Shown here: positions 20,060 to 28,825 of the stretch, one piece after another | Layout: each line of letters starts with the position of its first letter | How positions within the stretch are numbered: the stretch's first letter is position 1 | From: JAENVU01 sp963756815 | Lineage (GTDB): Bacteria; Actinomycetota; Acidimicrobiia; IMCC26256; JAENVU01 | DNA length: 64,000 nucleotides | NCBI GenBank assembly: GCA_963756815.1 | Contig: CAVWPR010000004.1 | Coordinates: forward strand, 124,001-188,000 | Direction: 5' to 3' | The notes under the pieces: model-generated | Seen by the model: only the letters and a program-made list of their open reading frames with translations | Databases searched by the model: none | What the model was told of the DNA's origin: nothing | Position numbers and translations under genes: made by a program

Positions 20060-20065
20060 ACGGTA
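20060..20065 (-). promoter_or_regulatory. Leaderless -10 element (TACCGT)
   Basis: On the minus strand TACCGT precedes ATG 20051 by 8 bases with no ribosome-binding site. It supports the chosen start of the hypothetical gene. Confidence 0.42.
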
Positions 20066-20149
20066 CCGGCCGGCCCGCGCCGCAGCGCGCACTCGGTCGA
20101 CGCCCGTCGGCGCACCGCCGCGCGAACCTCGGACGCCCGGTCCGGGCCG

Positions 20150-21763
20150 CTACTGGGACCGGCGCGGCATCGCGGCGAGCATCGCCGGGGCCGATGCCGT
20201 GCCGGGTACCGGTGCGACGAGCATGAACCGCAGACAGGTCGGGAACGCGCTGCTCCAGACGGCCCACGTGTGTCCGCCCGGCACGATGTCGAGCTGGTGC
20301 ACCTCACCGGCGCGGGTGAGCGCCGCGTCGTAGCTCCGAGCCTGGATGACGCTCCCGCGGTCCGCAGCCCCTGCGACGATGAGCACCCGCGGTCCGTCGG
20401 CACGTGCGTGGAGCAGGGGTGCGTCGGCCCGCAACACCGCCATCGGCTGACCGCGGAACGCCGGACCATCGGGCACGAAGTTCCCGCTGAGCGCGCACAC
20501 CGCGCCGTACTGTCGCGGCGTGCGGCTCGCGAGATACGCCGCCCCGTAGCCGCCGCTCGACAGTCCGCTCACGGACCACGGGCCGATGGTCCGGTAGTGC
20601 CGGTCGATGAACCTCAGCAGGTCGTCGGACACCGCGGCGCCGAGACGCTGACGGGTCGTGTCCGCGAAGTCGCCGTCCGAGACGACAGGCCCGTGCCCGT
20701 CGGGAACGACGGCGATGTACGACGGGACTCCGGGCAGGCTCTCGGTGCCGACCGGATCCAGCCCGGCGATCACGTCGTTGGCCGATCCGGGCCGTCCGTG
20801 CAGGATCTCGACGACGGGATATCGCCGGTGGGAGCCCTGATACCCGGGCGGGAGCACGACGTACGCCTGCCGAGTCCCGCCGAGCGAGGGCGTGGGGTAG
20901 CGAATGGACACGACCTGCGCGGGCGACGAGCTGACCGAGACCGACGGGCGGCCGCGACGCAGCATGGCGAGCGTGTGCCGCCCGATCGTGAGGTGCCCGG
21001 TCGCGAGCGGTGTCGACGGGCGCGGTGGCACGGCCCAGCCCGGGACCGCGAGCCCGATCGCCGCAGCGAGGGCGAGCGATGGGACGACGAGCGCGAGCCT
21101 TCGGGACGGGATGCGGGCCGCGCCCACGGTCCGGAGCGGAGGAGCACCGAGCATGCGCCCCAGGCCGTAGCCGCTGGTGAACGCGGCGAGGTGCTCCCAA
21201 TCGGCCAGCTGGTGGTGCGCGGCCAGACCGACCACGACCCAGAAGATCGCGAACCATCGGAGCCTGCGCATGCCGAGCACCGCGACGAGCGCACCACCCG
21301 CGCCGGCGGTGACGGCCGACGCGCCGTAGTCGAGCGTCGACAGCGTCCGAGCCGCGAAGGCGCTGCCGAGGACGTTGCCGACCCCGAGAGCAGCGGCGAC
21401 CAGCAGGGGCCCGGCCACCGCCGTGATGGCGGTGACGACGACCGCGCGCCACGACCCGGCCACCATCTCGTACAGACCGAGCATGAGCGCGAGCGACAGT
21501 GAGATCGAGACCGCCATGAACGGATCGCGCGAGAGGAACTGGCTCGTCGCGAGTGTCGACCAGTGCTGCATTCCGATGGCCCGGCCGCTGAAGCCGTACC
21601 GGAACGCCACGTCGAGGGCGAGCTCGTGATGGAACACGCCGTAGTGGACCGCGGTCGCCGCCACCGCGACGATCGCAGCGGTGGTGACGAGCGGCGGGTG
21701 GACGCATCGCCGCCGGACCGCGTGCAACGCGGTGCGCACCTCGGCCGCGCGGCTCTCAAGCAT
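20150..21763 (-). CDS. Membrane-anchored esterase (alpha/beta hydrolase), paired with DUF2156
   Basis: 537 residues. The N-terminal half (to about 250) holds six or so hydrophobic segments with HHELALDVAFRYGFSG and LAAHHQLADWEHLAAF, reminiscent of rhomboid-type membrane bundles. The C-terminal half is an esterase-D/antigen-85-like hydrolase with nucleophile elbow GLSSGGYGA, HGRPGS near the oxyanion region and a late GGHTW histidine. The catalytic domain would face outside the membrane. Its ATG overlaps the upstream DUF2156 gene by 8 bases, so the two act together. A hydrolase for aminoacylated lipids is the best inference. Confidence 0.75.
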   Translation of the reverse strand: MLESRAAEVRTALHAVRRRCVHPPLVTTAAIVAVAATAVHYGVFHHELALDVAFRYGFSGRAIGMQHWSTLATSQFLSRDPFMAVSISLSLALMLGLYEMVAGSWRAVVVTAITAVAGPLLVAAALGVGNVLGSAFAARTLSTLDYGASAVTAGAGGALVAVLGMRRLRWFAIFWVVVGLAAHHQLADWEHLAAFTSGYGLGRMLGAPPLRTVGAARIPSRRLALVVPSLALAAAIGLAVPGWAVPPRPSTPLATGHLTIGRHTLAMLRRGRPSVSVSSSPAQVVSIRYPTPSLGGTRQAYVVLPPGYQGSHRRYPVVEILHGRPGSANDVIAGLDPVGTESLPGVPSYIAVVPDGHGPVVSDGDFADTTRQRLGAAVSDDLLRFIDRHYRTIGPWSVSGLSSGGYGAAYLASRTPRQYGAVCALSGNFVPDGPAFRGQPMAVLRADAPLLHARADGPRVLIVAGAADRGSVIQARSYDAALTRAGEVHQLDIVPGGHTWAVWSSAFPTCLRFMLVAPVPGTASAPAMLAAMPRRSQ

Positions 21764-22775
21764 TGCGGCGCAGCGCGCGCACCATGCCGTCGGGGCAATA
21801 CGCGCGAGTGATCGCCCGAAGTGCGCCGGGGAGTCGGCGCGGCGAGGGCGCGACGAGCCACATGGGCATCCACACCGGACCGAACTTGTCCTTGTAGCGG
21901 CGCAGCGACGCGGTCGCGTAGATGCGTTCGCCGACGGCACCGCGGCTCCGCGGGACGGAGCCGAGGCTCGCCACCGCGACCCCGGCAGCGGAGTACTCGA
22001 GGAGGGACTCGGCGACGAGCAGATCCATCGTCGGATTCGGCGCGTCGGCCGCTCGTCGCATCAGATCGAGGACCCGGCCCCGACCGTCGTCGAAGCGGCG
22101 CCAGGTGACGAAGCCGACGACCCGGCCGTCGGGATCGAGCGCCATGTGGCACTCCACCTTCGCGAGGTGCTCGGCGCTGAACCTCCCGAGCGTGAACCCG
22201 AGCTCGCCACCGCGTTTGGAACGGAGCCACTCGTCCGACACCTGCGCGAGCTCACCGAACCGGTCCTCGGTGTACCGGACGACGCGCAGGCCGGCCCGTC
22301 GGGCGGTCGCGACGCTGTGGCGGATGCTCGCACGCCTCTTGCCTGCGAGCGTGAACCCTGGCAGTGCGACGAGGGCATCGTCGGCGATCTCGATCGCGAG
22401 CAGGCCCCGATCGAGGTAGGGCTCCGGGTCGGGAACCGCCGCGAACACCGGGCGCAGCCCCGCCGCGGCGACATGGGCGAGAACCCCGTCGAGCGCGTCG
22501 GACTCGGTGCCGACGCGTGTCGCCGGGCCGGTCGCGAAGACGGCCCAGCGCCGCACGCGCGTGTAGGTCGCCACCGCATCGGGAAGGGCGACCACGACGT
22601 TGCCCGGCTCGGCGAGGAACGGGCTGACCGACGAGCGGCCGTGGCGATCGACCAGCCGGAGGAGCATCGCAGACTCGTCGATCGTCGTCGTGTCGAACGC
22701 CGGACCGGCAGCCGGACCCTCGGGACGGTTGGCACCGACCACGCCGTCGTCTGAGCCTCGAGATTCCGTCGGCAT
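21756..22775 (-). CDS. DUF2156 (MprF C-terminal-like) lipid aminoacyltransferase
   Basis: 339 residues with tandem GNAT-like folds: LAGKRRASIRHSVATARRAGL and LGFTLGRFS ... VVGFVTWRRF, then LRRYKDKFGPVWMPMW, the C-terminal signature of lysyl/alanyl-phosphatidylglycerol synthases. Such domains move an amino acid from aminoacyl-tRNA to a lipid. There is no flippase domain and no lysyl-tRNA-synthetase domain here. GGAGGG stands 6 bases before ATG 22775. It is the first gene of a two-gene operon with the membrane esterase. Confidence 0.78.
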   Translation of the reverse strand: MPTESRGSDDGVVGANRPEGPAAGPAFDTTTIDESAMLLRLVDRHGRSSVSPFLAEPGNVVVALPDAVATYTRVRRWAVFATGPATRVGTESDALDGVLAHVAAAGLRPVFAAVPDPEPYLDRGLLAIEIADDALVALPGFTLAGKRRASIRHSVATARRAGLRVVRYTEDRFGELAQVSDEWLRSKRGGELGFTLGRFSAEHLAKVECHMALDPDGRVVGFVTWRRFDDGRGRVLDLMRRAADAPNPTMDLLVAESLLEYSAAGVAVASLGSVPRSRGAVGERIYATASLRRYKDKFGPVWMPMWLVAPSPRRLPGALRAITRAYCPDGMVRALRRNA

Positions 22776-22797
22776 CGGATCCCTCCGTGGGTCGGGA

Positions 22798-22816
22798 TTC
22801 GCGGGATCGCCGCGAA
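22798..22816. promoter_or_regulatory. Perfect inverted repeat upstream of the DUF2156 operon
   Basis: TTCGCGG-GATCG-CCGCGAA, 7-bp arms with a 5-base spacer, 22 bases upstream of ATG 22775. The position fits an operator over the promoter. No regulator gene is adjacent, so the binding protein is unknown. Confidence 0.4.
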
Positions 22817-22933
22817 CGACCGGACGGTACGGAACCCGCAGTCAATCGATGCCCACGCCCAGGTCAACCGTCGGCAAGCGCGGCACGAAATTCGCGAGTC
22901 CGCCATCGCAGCAGTTGCCCCATTTCGGGACGC

Positions 22934-23572
22934 TCAGAGGTCGTGGAGGTGCGCGGCGTCGTTGAAGCGCACGAGGCGCCAGTGGTCCCCCACGCCGACC
23001 CATTCCGTGATCGACGCGTTCGTCACGGTGTGCACGATGTCGGTGGCCTGGCGCATCGGCGCGTGCCCGAAGGCCACGAAGCTCGCACCCACGGTGCCCC
23101 CGTGACCGGCGACGACGACGGTCTCGCCCGGGTGGTCGAGCGCGACACGGAACAGGCGTCCGCCGACGCGGTGATAGAGGTCGGCCCAGCTCTCGCCGTC
23201 GGGGATCGCGCGGTGGAACGGGTCGGCCAACCGGCCCCCCGTGAGGTACTTGGCCCGCATCTCCTCGTAGCGCATCCCTTCGGCCGAGCCCGCGTGGATC
23301 TCGCAGAAATCGCACTCCGCGAGAGCATCGAGCCCACCCACGGCGGGCCGGAGGAGCTCGGCGGTCTCACGAGCGCGCGCCAGGATGCTCGTGTACACCG
23401 CATCGACGTCACCGAGCTCCCCCGTCCGCACGAGCCTCGCGGTGAGCGCGCCCACCTGGGCGCGACCGAGCTCGGAGAGCCCGGTGCACGTGTCGTGGCC
23501 GGAGAGGATCTCCGCCGTCTGCGCGTTGGACTGTCCGTGACGGACGACGAACACACGGGTCTCGGAGTCCAT
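22934..23572 (-). CDS. Histidine phosphatase (phosphoglycerate-mutase-like)
   Basis: 212 residues. The RHG motif (VVRHGQSN) is at residues 9-16 and the second histidine in VVVAGHGG. The Arg in RARETAELL and the acid in the CEIHAG region complete the pocket. It hydrolyses a phosphomonoester; substrate unknown. GGGAGG precedes ATG 23572. The 158 bases between it and the DUF2156 gene hold that gene's promoter region. Confidence 0.86.
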   Translation of the reverse strand: MDSETRVFVVRHGQSNAQTAEILSGHDTCTGLSELGRAQVGALTARLVRTGELGDVDAVYTSILARARETAELLRPAVGGLDALAECDFCEIHAGSAEGMRYEEMRAKYLTGGRLADPFHRAIPDGESWADLYHRVGGRLFRVALDHPGETVVVAGHGGTVGASFVAFGHAPMRQATDIVHTVTNASITEWVGVGDHWRLVRFNDAAHLHDL

Positions 23573-23710
23573 GCGCCCATCCTCCCGCGTGACGGGACCT
23601 GGACGTGCAGATTTGCCGACGGGTCACCGGTCGGACCGGGTCGGAAGGCCCCTTCGGCGTGGGACCACCGACAGTGGTACGGATCGTCCGTGCGGGGGTA
23701 CACCTGACCG

Positions 23711-24157
23711 ATGCGACGTCACCGAAAGCTCGTGCTCGTCCTGCTCGGCGCGATCGTCGTCGTGTTCGTCGGGATCCAGTTCGTCCCGTACCGCGTGACC
23801 AACCCGCCGGTGCGACAGGAGCCCAAGTGGAACAGCCCCCGGACCCGGCAGCTCGCGGTGGCGGCCTGCTTCGACTGCCACAGCAACGAGACCCACACCA
23901 CGTCGTGGGAGGACATCGCGCCGCTCTCGTGGTGGATCACCAACCACGTGAAGGAAGGTCGCGACAAGCTCAACTTCTCCGAATGGGGCAGCGGCGGCGG
24001 TGGGTCCGACGACGCGGCCGAGACCGTCCGCAACGGCTCGATGCCACCGAGCTACTACACGTGGTTCGGCATGCACTCGAACGCGAAGCTGACCCCGGCC
24101 GAACGCCGCGAGCTCGCTGACGGCCTGCAACAGTCCCTGGGGGGCGGCAGCGGCTGA
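23711..24157 (+). CDS. Membrane-anchored haem-binding (c-type) domain protein
   Basis: 148 residues. An N-terminal membrane helix (about 7-24) is followed by C53-F-D-C56-H57, a c-type haem attachment site, within the haem-binding domain form CFDCHSNETHT. WWITNHVKEGRDKLNFSEW and NGSMPPSYYTW follow, and the Met could be the distal ligand. It is probably an outward-facing monohaem cytochrome anchored in the cell membrane. The family often accompanies respiratory or stress genes. No cytochrome maturation gene lies nearby. Confidence 0.85.
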   Translation: MRRHRKLVLVLLGAIVVVFVGIQFVPYRVTNPPVRQEPKWNSPRTRQLAVAACFDCHSNETHTTSWEDIAPLSWWITNHVKEGRDKLNFSEWGSGGGGSDDAAETVRNGSMPPSYYTWFGMHSNAKLTPAERRELADGLQQSLGGGSG

Positions 24158-24169
24158 CGCGGACCTCGC

Positions 24170-24976
24170 TCACCCTCGCACGCTCGGGATGGCGAGCTCG
24201 GTCTCGAGCGGACCGCCCGTCCAGGCGGGCGTCGCGCGTACGAGTCGGTCCGTCTCGAGGAACGCCGCGGTGAGCTCGTCGCTCAGGCCCTCGATCGGCG
24301 GACGCTGCGATCGGTGCACGGCAATGGCGCGCCGCCGGAGCTCCACGTGCCCGCGAACGTCGACGATCGTCGTGACCTCGTCATCGGGCCGTCCGAGCTC
24401 CGCCGTCTCCAGTGCGAGATGCCCGAGCTCGGGATGTGCGACGCGCTGCTCCTCCAGCCAGCGCTGCAGCAACGATCGCGTCACGCACCAGTGGTAGAGC
24501 GCGGCGCCGGGCGCCACCCGGCCGGCGGCCACCGTCGTGGCCTCCGCGATCCGCACGTGATCGCGGTGACCGTCACCGCCGGTGGGATCGAGGGTCACGA
24601 TCACGTCGGGCCGCACGCGTTCGACGACCGTCGCGACCGCGTCGACCACCGCGTCGAGCGGCGCTCCGGCGAGCGTCTCGGGCCCGGCACCGCCGCTCAT
24701 GTCCGAGTCCACGAAGTCGAGGAGCACGATCTCGCGCACGCCGAGCAGGGCCCCCGCCGTGTGAAGTTCCTCGACCCGCATCTCGGCGAGCCCACCGGCA
24801 GGCGGCCGGCACCCCGGCGCCAGCTCACCCGCCTCGCCCCGCGTCGCGCAGCAGACCACGACATCGGCGCCGCCGACGGCGGCGTCGGCGATCAGCGAGC
24901 CCAGACCGAACGTCTCGTCGTCGGGGTGCGCCACCACCACGAGCAGCCGCCGACCCGACCACCTCGCGGCCGTCAT
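24170..24976 (-). CDS. PIG-L/LmbE family deacetylase
   Basis: 268 residues. The zinc site AHPDDE is at residues 16-21 and the third ligand lies in GDGHRDHVRI. This fold includes MshB and Mca of mycothiol metabolism and other GlcNAc deacetylases. The sequence does not let me say which; MshB-like is possible in an actinobacterium. ATG 24976 is chosen as the first start before the fold. It is convergent with the haem-binding gene (12-base gap). Confidence 0.85.
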   Translation of the reverse strand: MTAARWSGRRLLVVVAHPDDETFGLGSLIADAAVGGADVVVCCATRGEAGELAPGCRPPAGGLAEMRVEELHTAGALLGVREIVLLDFVDSDMSGGAGPETLAGAPLDAVVDAVATVVERVRPDVIVTLDPTGGDGHRDHVRIAEATTVAAGRVAPGAALYHWCVTRSLLQRWLEEQRVAHPELGHLALETAELGRPDDEVTTIVDVRGHVELRRRAIAVHRSQRPPIEGLSDELTAAFLETDRLVRATPAWTGGPLETELAIPSVRG

Positions 24977-25128
24977 CGGCGGCGGGCCGACCACGGCCGG
25001 GTCGCGGTCAGCGGCGGTGTGACGATGCTCATGGCGGCACTCCCTCGTCGGTCCCGGATCGGAGTATGGACGCTCGGAGCGGGCGGCGCCGCGGCCCGGG
25101 GTGCCTGACTCCGCCACGCGCACGTCGC

Positions 25129-25134
25129 TACCAT
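25129..25134 (+). promoter_or_regulatory. -10-like TACCAT near the binding-protein start
   Basis: TACCAT ends 10 bases before ATG 25145, so transcription would leave a leader of only a few bases. It is weaker than the other TANNNT cases because of the longer spacing. Confidence 0.3.
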
Positions 25135-25144
25135 CGGCGGCCCG

Positions 25145-26554
25145 ATGTCTGCCCCTGACGGAAGGTCGACGATGCCCAGACGTTTGATCGCGTGCGCGCT
25201 CGGCGCCGCGCTGCTGCTCGCCGCGTGCGGACGGAGCGACTCGGAGAGCGGCTCCGCCTCCACCACCAGCACGACGGCAGGGTCGGCGGCCCCGGCCTCC
25301 GGTGACTTCGGGACGCTGAAGGACGTGTGCCAGTCGGGCGACGCCACGGGCGCGACCGCGCAGGGCGTCACGCCGACCGAGATCAAGGTCGGGACGTTCG
25401 CCGACCCGGGCTTCGTCGGGCGACCCGGTCTCGACCAGGAGCTGTTCGACACCGCCGAGGTGTTCAGCAAGTGGTGCAACGCCGCCGGCGGCATCAACGG
25501 CCGCAAGATCGTGGTGAACCAGCACGACTCCGCGCTGTTCGACGTCAAGGCGCGCATGACCGACGCCTGCGCCCAGGACTTCTTCCTCGTGGGCGGCGGG
25601 GCGGTGTTCGACAACCAGGGCGTCGAGACCCGACTGCAGTGTCTCCTCCCCGACATCCCGGGCTACGTCGTGACGGCCGAGGCCCGCGGCGCAGATCTCA
25701 AGGTGGAGCCGCTGCCGAACCCGATCGACAACATCGCCATCGGCGAGTACCGGTACCTCGGCAAGAAGTTCCCCGCGTCGACCAAGCACGTCGGCATCCT
25801 CACCGGCGATCTCCCCACGACGGTGACGGTCGCGAAGCAGGCCGAGGAGGCAGCGAAGAAGCTCGGCTGGGACGTCGTCTACAGCGACCAGTACCCCTCA
25901 GCAGGCCCGACGAGCTGGGCGCCCTACGCCCAGGGGATGAAGGACAAGGGTGTCGAGGGACTGATCTGGGTCGGCGAGCCGGAGAACCTCGCCAAGCTCC
26001 AGGTCGACATGAAGGACGTCGACTTCGCTCCGCAGTGGATCCGCGCCGACACCAATCACTACGACCAGAAGCTGCTCGACACCGGCGGCGAAGCGGTCGC
26101 GAACACCTACATCCCCAGCTCCTTCGTCCCGTTCGAGCAGGCGGCGAAGAACCCGGCGACGCAGCAGTACCTCGACGAGTTCGCCAAGTACAAGCCGGGC
26201 GCGAAGGCCAAGGCGCTGCTCGGCGCGCAGGCGTGGTCGGCGTGGCTCCTCTTCGCGCAGGCGGCGAAGGCGTGCGGCTCGGACCTCACCCGCAAGTGCG
26301 TCTACGACAACGCGACGAAGGTCCACGACTGGACCGGCGGCGGGCTCCACGCCACCACCGACCCTGGTGCCAACAAGGGCAGCCAGTGCTTCACGCTGCT
26401 CAAGGCGGGCAACGGGAAGTTCACGGTGGTCGACGTCGCGCCGAACACCGGCCCGTACAACTGCAGCCCCAAGAACCGCCTCGCGCTCAAGGGCGATTAC
26501 GGCAAGGGCGTCACCCTCGCCGACGTCGGGAAGTCGATCAACGACCTGAAGTGA
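25145..26554 (+). CDS. ABC transporter substrate-binding lipoprotein (Leu/Ile/Val-like)
   Basis: 469 residues. Signal peptide RRLIACALGAALLLAAC with lipobox LAAC, a Ser/Thr-rich linker, then a periplasmic-binding fold of the LivJ type (EIKVGTFADPGF, AEVFSKWCNAAGGINGRKI, HVGILTGDLP). Actinobacterial relatives bind amino acids, amides or small aromatic acids; the ligand is unknown. No permease or ATPase gene adjoins, so it is an orphan binding protein in this window. The start could be ATG 25172. It ends at a very strong hairpin. Confidence 0.85.
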   Translation: MSAPDGRSTMPRRLIACALGAALLLAACGRSDSESGSASTTSTTAGSAAPASGDFGTLKDVCQSGDATGATAQGVTPTEIKVGTFADPGFVGRPGLDQELFDTAEVFSKWCNAAGGINGRKIVVNQHDSALFDVKARMTDACAQDFFLVGGGAVFDNQGVETRLQCLLPDIPGYVVTAEARGADLKVEPLPNPIDNIAIGEYRYLGKKFPASTKHVGILTGDLPTTVTVAKQAEEAAKKLGWDVVYSDQYPSAGPTSWAPYAQGMKDKGVEGLIWVGEPENLAKLQVDMKDVDFAPQWIRADTNHYDQKLLDTGGEAVANTYIPSSFVPFEQAAKNPATQQYLDEFAKYKPGAKAKALLGAQAWSAWLLFAQAAKACGSDLTRKCVYDNATKVHDWTGGGLHATTDPGANKGSQCFTLLKAGNGKFTVVDVAPNTGPYNCSPKNRLALKGDYGKGVTLADVGKSINDLK

Positions 26555-26567
26555 GCGACCACGTCCG

Positions 26568-26594
26568 GACCGGGCCCGACGCTCGGGCCCGGTC
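26568..26594 (+). terminator. Strong hairpin terminator after the binding-protein gene
   Basis: A perfect 12-bp stem (GACCGGGCCCGA / TCGGGCCCGGTC) with a CGC loop lies 13 bases after the stop codon, without a U-tract. Confidence 0.75.
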
Positions 26595-26643
26595 GAGCCG
26601 TCTGAGCGGGCGGACCCCGACGTCACTGCGAGCGGTCGCGCGG

Positions 26644-26669
26644 GATTCGGCACCGACGCGACCGGGTAC
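26644..26669 (+). promoter_or_regulatory. SigB/SigF-like promoter, GATT-N16-GGGTAC
   Basis: GATT, 16 bases, GGGTAC. The -10 fits the GGGTAC/T form of Streptomyces SigB and mycobacterial SigF promoters exactly; the -35 differs at one base from GTTT. It lies 36 bases before GTG 26705. Confidence 0.4.
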
Positions 26670-26704
26670 GAAGGAGGTCCCTCCGATCACAGGTTGGTGA
26701 CCCC

Positions 26705-26923
26705 GTGGCCGACAACGACCGACCGTCCGGCGACCCGACGACCCGACTCGACCCGCCCGACCGGGCCCAGCAGTTCGGGAAGACCGCCGCGGACGACGCC
26801 GAGACCGCTGACCGCCTGACGCGCGAGGTCGACGGCGATCTCGCCCGCGCCGAATCCGCGTACGACGACGAGGCGCGCGGCCCGGTGCCCACCGGGACCG
26901 CCCACCCGCGGACGTCCGAGTGA
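26705..26923 (+). CDS. Small acidic hydrophilic protein
   Basis: 72 residues, highly charged and Gly/Asp/Arg rich (NDRPSGDPTTRLDPPDR, KTAADDAETADRLTREVDGD), with no predicted hydrophobic core; probably disordered. I do not recognise it. Its TGA overlaps GTG of the next gene by 4 bases (GTGA), which argues it is translated. AAGGAGG at 26671-26677 is too far (27 bases) from GTG 26705 to be its ribosome-binding site, so the start is uncertain. Confidence 0.5.
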   Translation: MADNDRPSGDPTTRLDPPDRAQQFGKTAADDAETADRLTREVDGDLARAESAYDDEARGPVPTGTAHPRTSE

Positions 26924-27972
26924 CCGCCACGCTCCTGCGCCGGCCCGGCGCACCCGCCGAGCGCGTGCCGGCCCCCGCGCTCCCCCGCCCGCGTGGGCCG
27001 CTGAGCCGAGCCGTGCTGGACGCGCTGCGCGCCGCGCCGGGCACGCAGGTGCCGTTGCCCGCCGTGGGCTCGCGCGACGTGCTCGCCGACGACGACGCAC
27101 AGCTCGCGCTCACGTGCTGCTACGAGCTCGCGTACTCGGGCTTCCGGGACGTCGACGACCGCTGGGAGCACGATCCGGGGCTGCTGAGGATCCGTGCCGA
27201 GCTGGAAGCGGCGTTCGAGGCCGGTCTCGTCCGCTCACTCGGAGCCGTGACCACCGGACCCGCCGGGGTGGCGGACGCGCTGCGCGCGCTCGCCGGCGGC
27301 GACGGCCCGTCGTTGTCGGCCTGGATCACCGAGCACGCGACGATCGAGCAGCTCCGCGAGTTCTGCATCCACCGGTCGCAGTACCAGCTGAAGGAAGCGG
27401 ACCCGCACACGTGGGCCATTCCGCGACTCCGGGGTCGCGCCAAAGCCGCGTACGTCACCATCCAGTACGACGAGTACGGCAGCGGCCGGGCGGCCGACAT
27501 GCACGCCGAGCTCTTCGCCACGACGATGCGCGCACTGGACCTCGACGACGGTCCCGGGGCGTACCTCGATCGGCTTCCCGCCGCCACGCTCGCCACCGGC
27601 AACCTGGTCACGATGTTCGGACTCCACCGCAGGTGGCGGGCGGCTGCGGTCGGTCACCTCGCGCTGTTCGAGATGACGTCGGTCGGACCGATGCAGCGCT
27701 ACTCCGATGCGCTGGCCCGCCTGGGCGTGCCGCCTGCGGCCCGGCGCTTCTATGACGTGCACGTGCTCGCCGACGCGGTGCACGAGCGCATCGCGCTCGA
27801 CGAGATGGTGACCGACTTCGTGGCTCGGGAGCCGGCGCTGGCCGCCGACGTGGTGTTCGGCGCACGGGCACTGTCGTTGGTGGAAGCCCGCTTCGCCACG
27901 GCAGCTCCGGCGGGCTTGGAGCGCCGGACGGTCGTCGCTCTTGCCGGATCGAGGCCTGCCGGCGGCTCGTGA
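26920..27972 (+). CDS. Haem-oxygenase-like diiron/iron-containing redox protein
   Basis: 350 residues. Metal-binding helices of the haem-oxygenase-like diiron family are visible: HATIEQLREFCIHRSQYQLKEADPH, YDEYGSGRAADMHAELF, then GHLALFEMTSVGPM and FYDVHVLADAVHE. Conserved Glu/His residues recur on each. Members oxidise small substrates using oxygen; the reaction here is unknown. GTG 26920 overlaps the preceding small gene. Lies at the left edge of the stress-like island. Confidence 0.8.
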   Translation: MTATLLRRPGAPAERVPAPALPRPRGPLSRAVLDALRAAPGTQVPLPAVGSRDVLADDDAQLALTCCYELAYSGFRDVDDRWEHDPGLLRIRAELEAAFEAGLVRSLGAVTTGPAGVADALRALAGGDGPSLSAWITEHATIEQLREFCIHRSQYQLKEADPHTWAIPRLRGRAKAAYVTIQYDEYGSGRAADMHAELFATTMRALDLDDGPGAYLDRLPAATLATGNLVTMFGLHRRWRAAAVGHLALFEMTSVGPMQRYSDALARLGVPPAARRFYDVHVLADAVHERIALDEMVTDFVAREPALAADVVFGARALSLVEARFATAAPAGLERRTVVALAGSRPAGGS

Positions 27973-28024
27973 CCGGCGCGCGCCGTCACTCGAGCGCGGC
28001 CTGAGCGCGACGCCTCGCGTCGAT

Positions 28025-28822
28025 TCAGTCTCCGGCGTCGACGCGCCGCTCGGTGTCGATCCGGTGGCCCTCGGCCTCGAGCAGTGGCGTCTGGACCGGA
28101 GCGTGCGTCCGGTACAGCCGTCCGTCGGCGGGGACCACGCGCCACCACGGCAGATCCGGCGCGCGCCGCAGCACGTTGGCCACCGCCTGACCCGCGCCGG
28201 GTCGGCCCAGCTCCGCCGCGAGGTCCCCGTACGTCACGAGGTCACCCGGTGTGGTCGCCTGCACTGCGTCGACCACGGCGCGTTCGAAGCTCGTCGGGGC
28301 GTGCGCGTCGGGCCAGGGCCTCGCGTTGGGCACCGGCGGGGCCGATGCCCCATCTCGCACGCGGACACCCGGGTGCTCGGCGAGGCGCGCCGCGACGATC
28401 GACCGGTGGCACGCGGCCGGATCGGCCTCGACGCACAGGAGTGCCGTCGTGCCGACGCCGGGCATCGCCGCGACGACCGCGTCGAGATCGACCTGGTCGA
28501 GGATCTCCTCGGTGTAGCGACGTCGGTACTCCGGGTCGAGCCTGCGCCGCGAGCGCTTGCCCACGCCCTGGCGGTCGTCGGCCGCGTACTGGAGCTGGCG
28601 GAGCTCGGTCGTCGGCGCCAGCTCCTTGTGGTGCTCGTACGCCACGCCGGCCTGCTCGAGCGCCCGTTCGAGGCGCTGCGCGTTCGCCCACGCGTACTCC
28701 GCCCCCCGGACGCCACGGCGCTGGCGGATGTCGAACACCGCGGTGACGCGCTCGTGGGCGAGGGTGGCGAGGAACTCGTCGAGCGAGGTGCCGTAGACCC
28801 CGACCGTGACGACCTCGGGCAC
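28025..28822 (-). CDS. DUF488 domain fused to an alkyltransferase-like (ATL) domain
   Basis: 265 residues in two domains. Residues 1 to about 150 are DUF488 (VGVYGTSLDEFLATL at the N-terminus, LLCVEADPAACHRSIVA near 140). Residues about 175-250 match the DNA-binding domain of O6-alkylguanine transferases (TSFERAVVDAVQA ... VTYGDLAAELGRPGAGQAVANVLRR). The active site PCHRV reads PWWRV (P225-W226-W227), so the acceptor Cys is Trp as in ATL proteins, which bind alkylated bases and recruit repair. Last gene of the GNAT-HAD-DUF488 operon, starting 3 bases after the HAD stop. Confidence 0.85.
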   Translation of the reverse strand: MPEVVTVGVYGTSLDEFLATLAHERVTAVFDIRQRRGVRGAEYAWANAQRLERALEQAGVAYEHHKELAPTTELRQLQYAADDRQGVGKRSRRRLDPEYRRRYTEEILDQVDLDAVVAAMPGVGTTALLCVEADPAACHRSIVAARLAEHPGVRVRDGASAPPVPNARPWPDAHAPTSFERAVVDAVQATTPGDLVTYGDLAAELGRPGAGQAVANVLRRAPDLPWWRVVPADGRLYRTHAPVQTPLLEAEGHRIDTERRVDAGD

Positions 28823-28825
28823 CCG

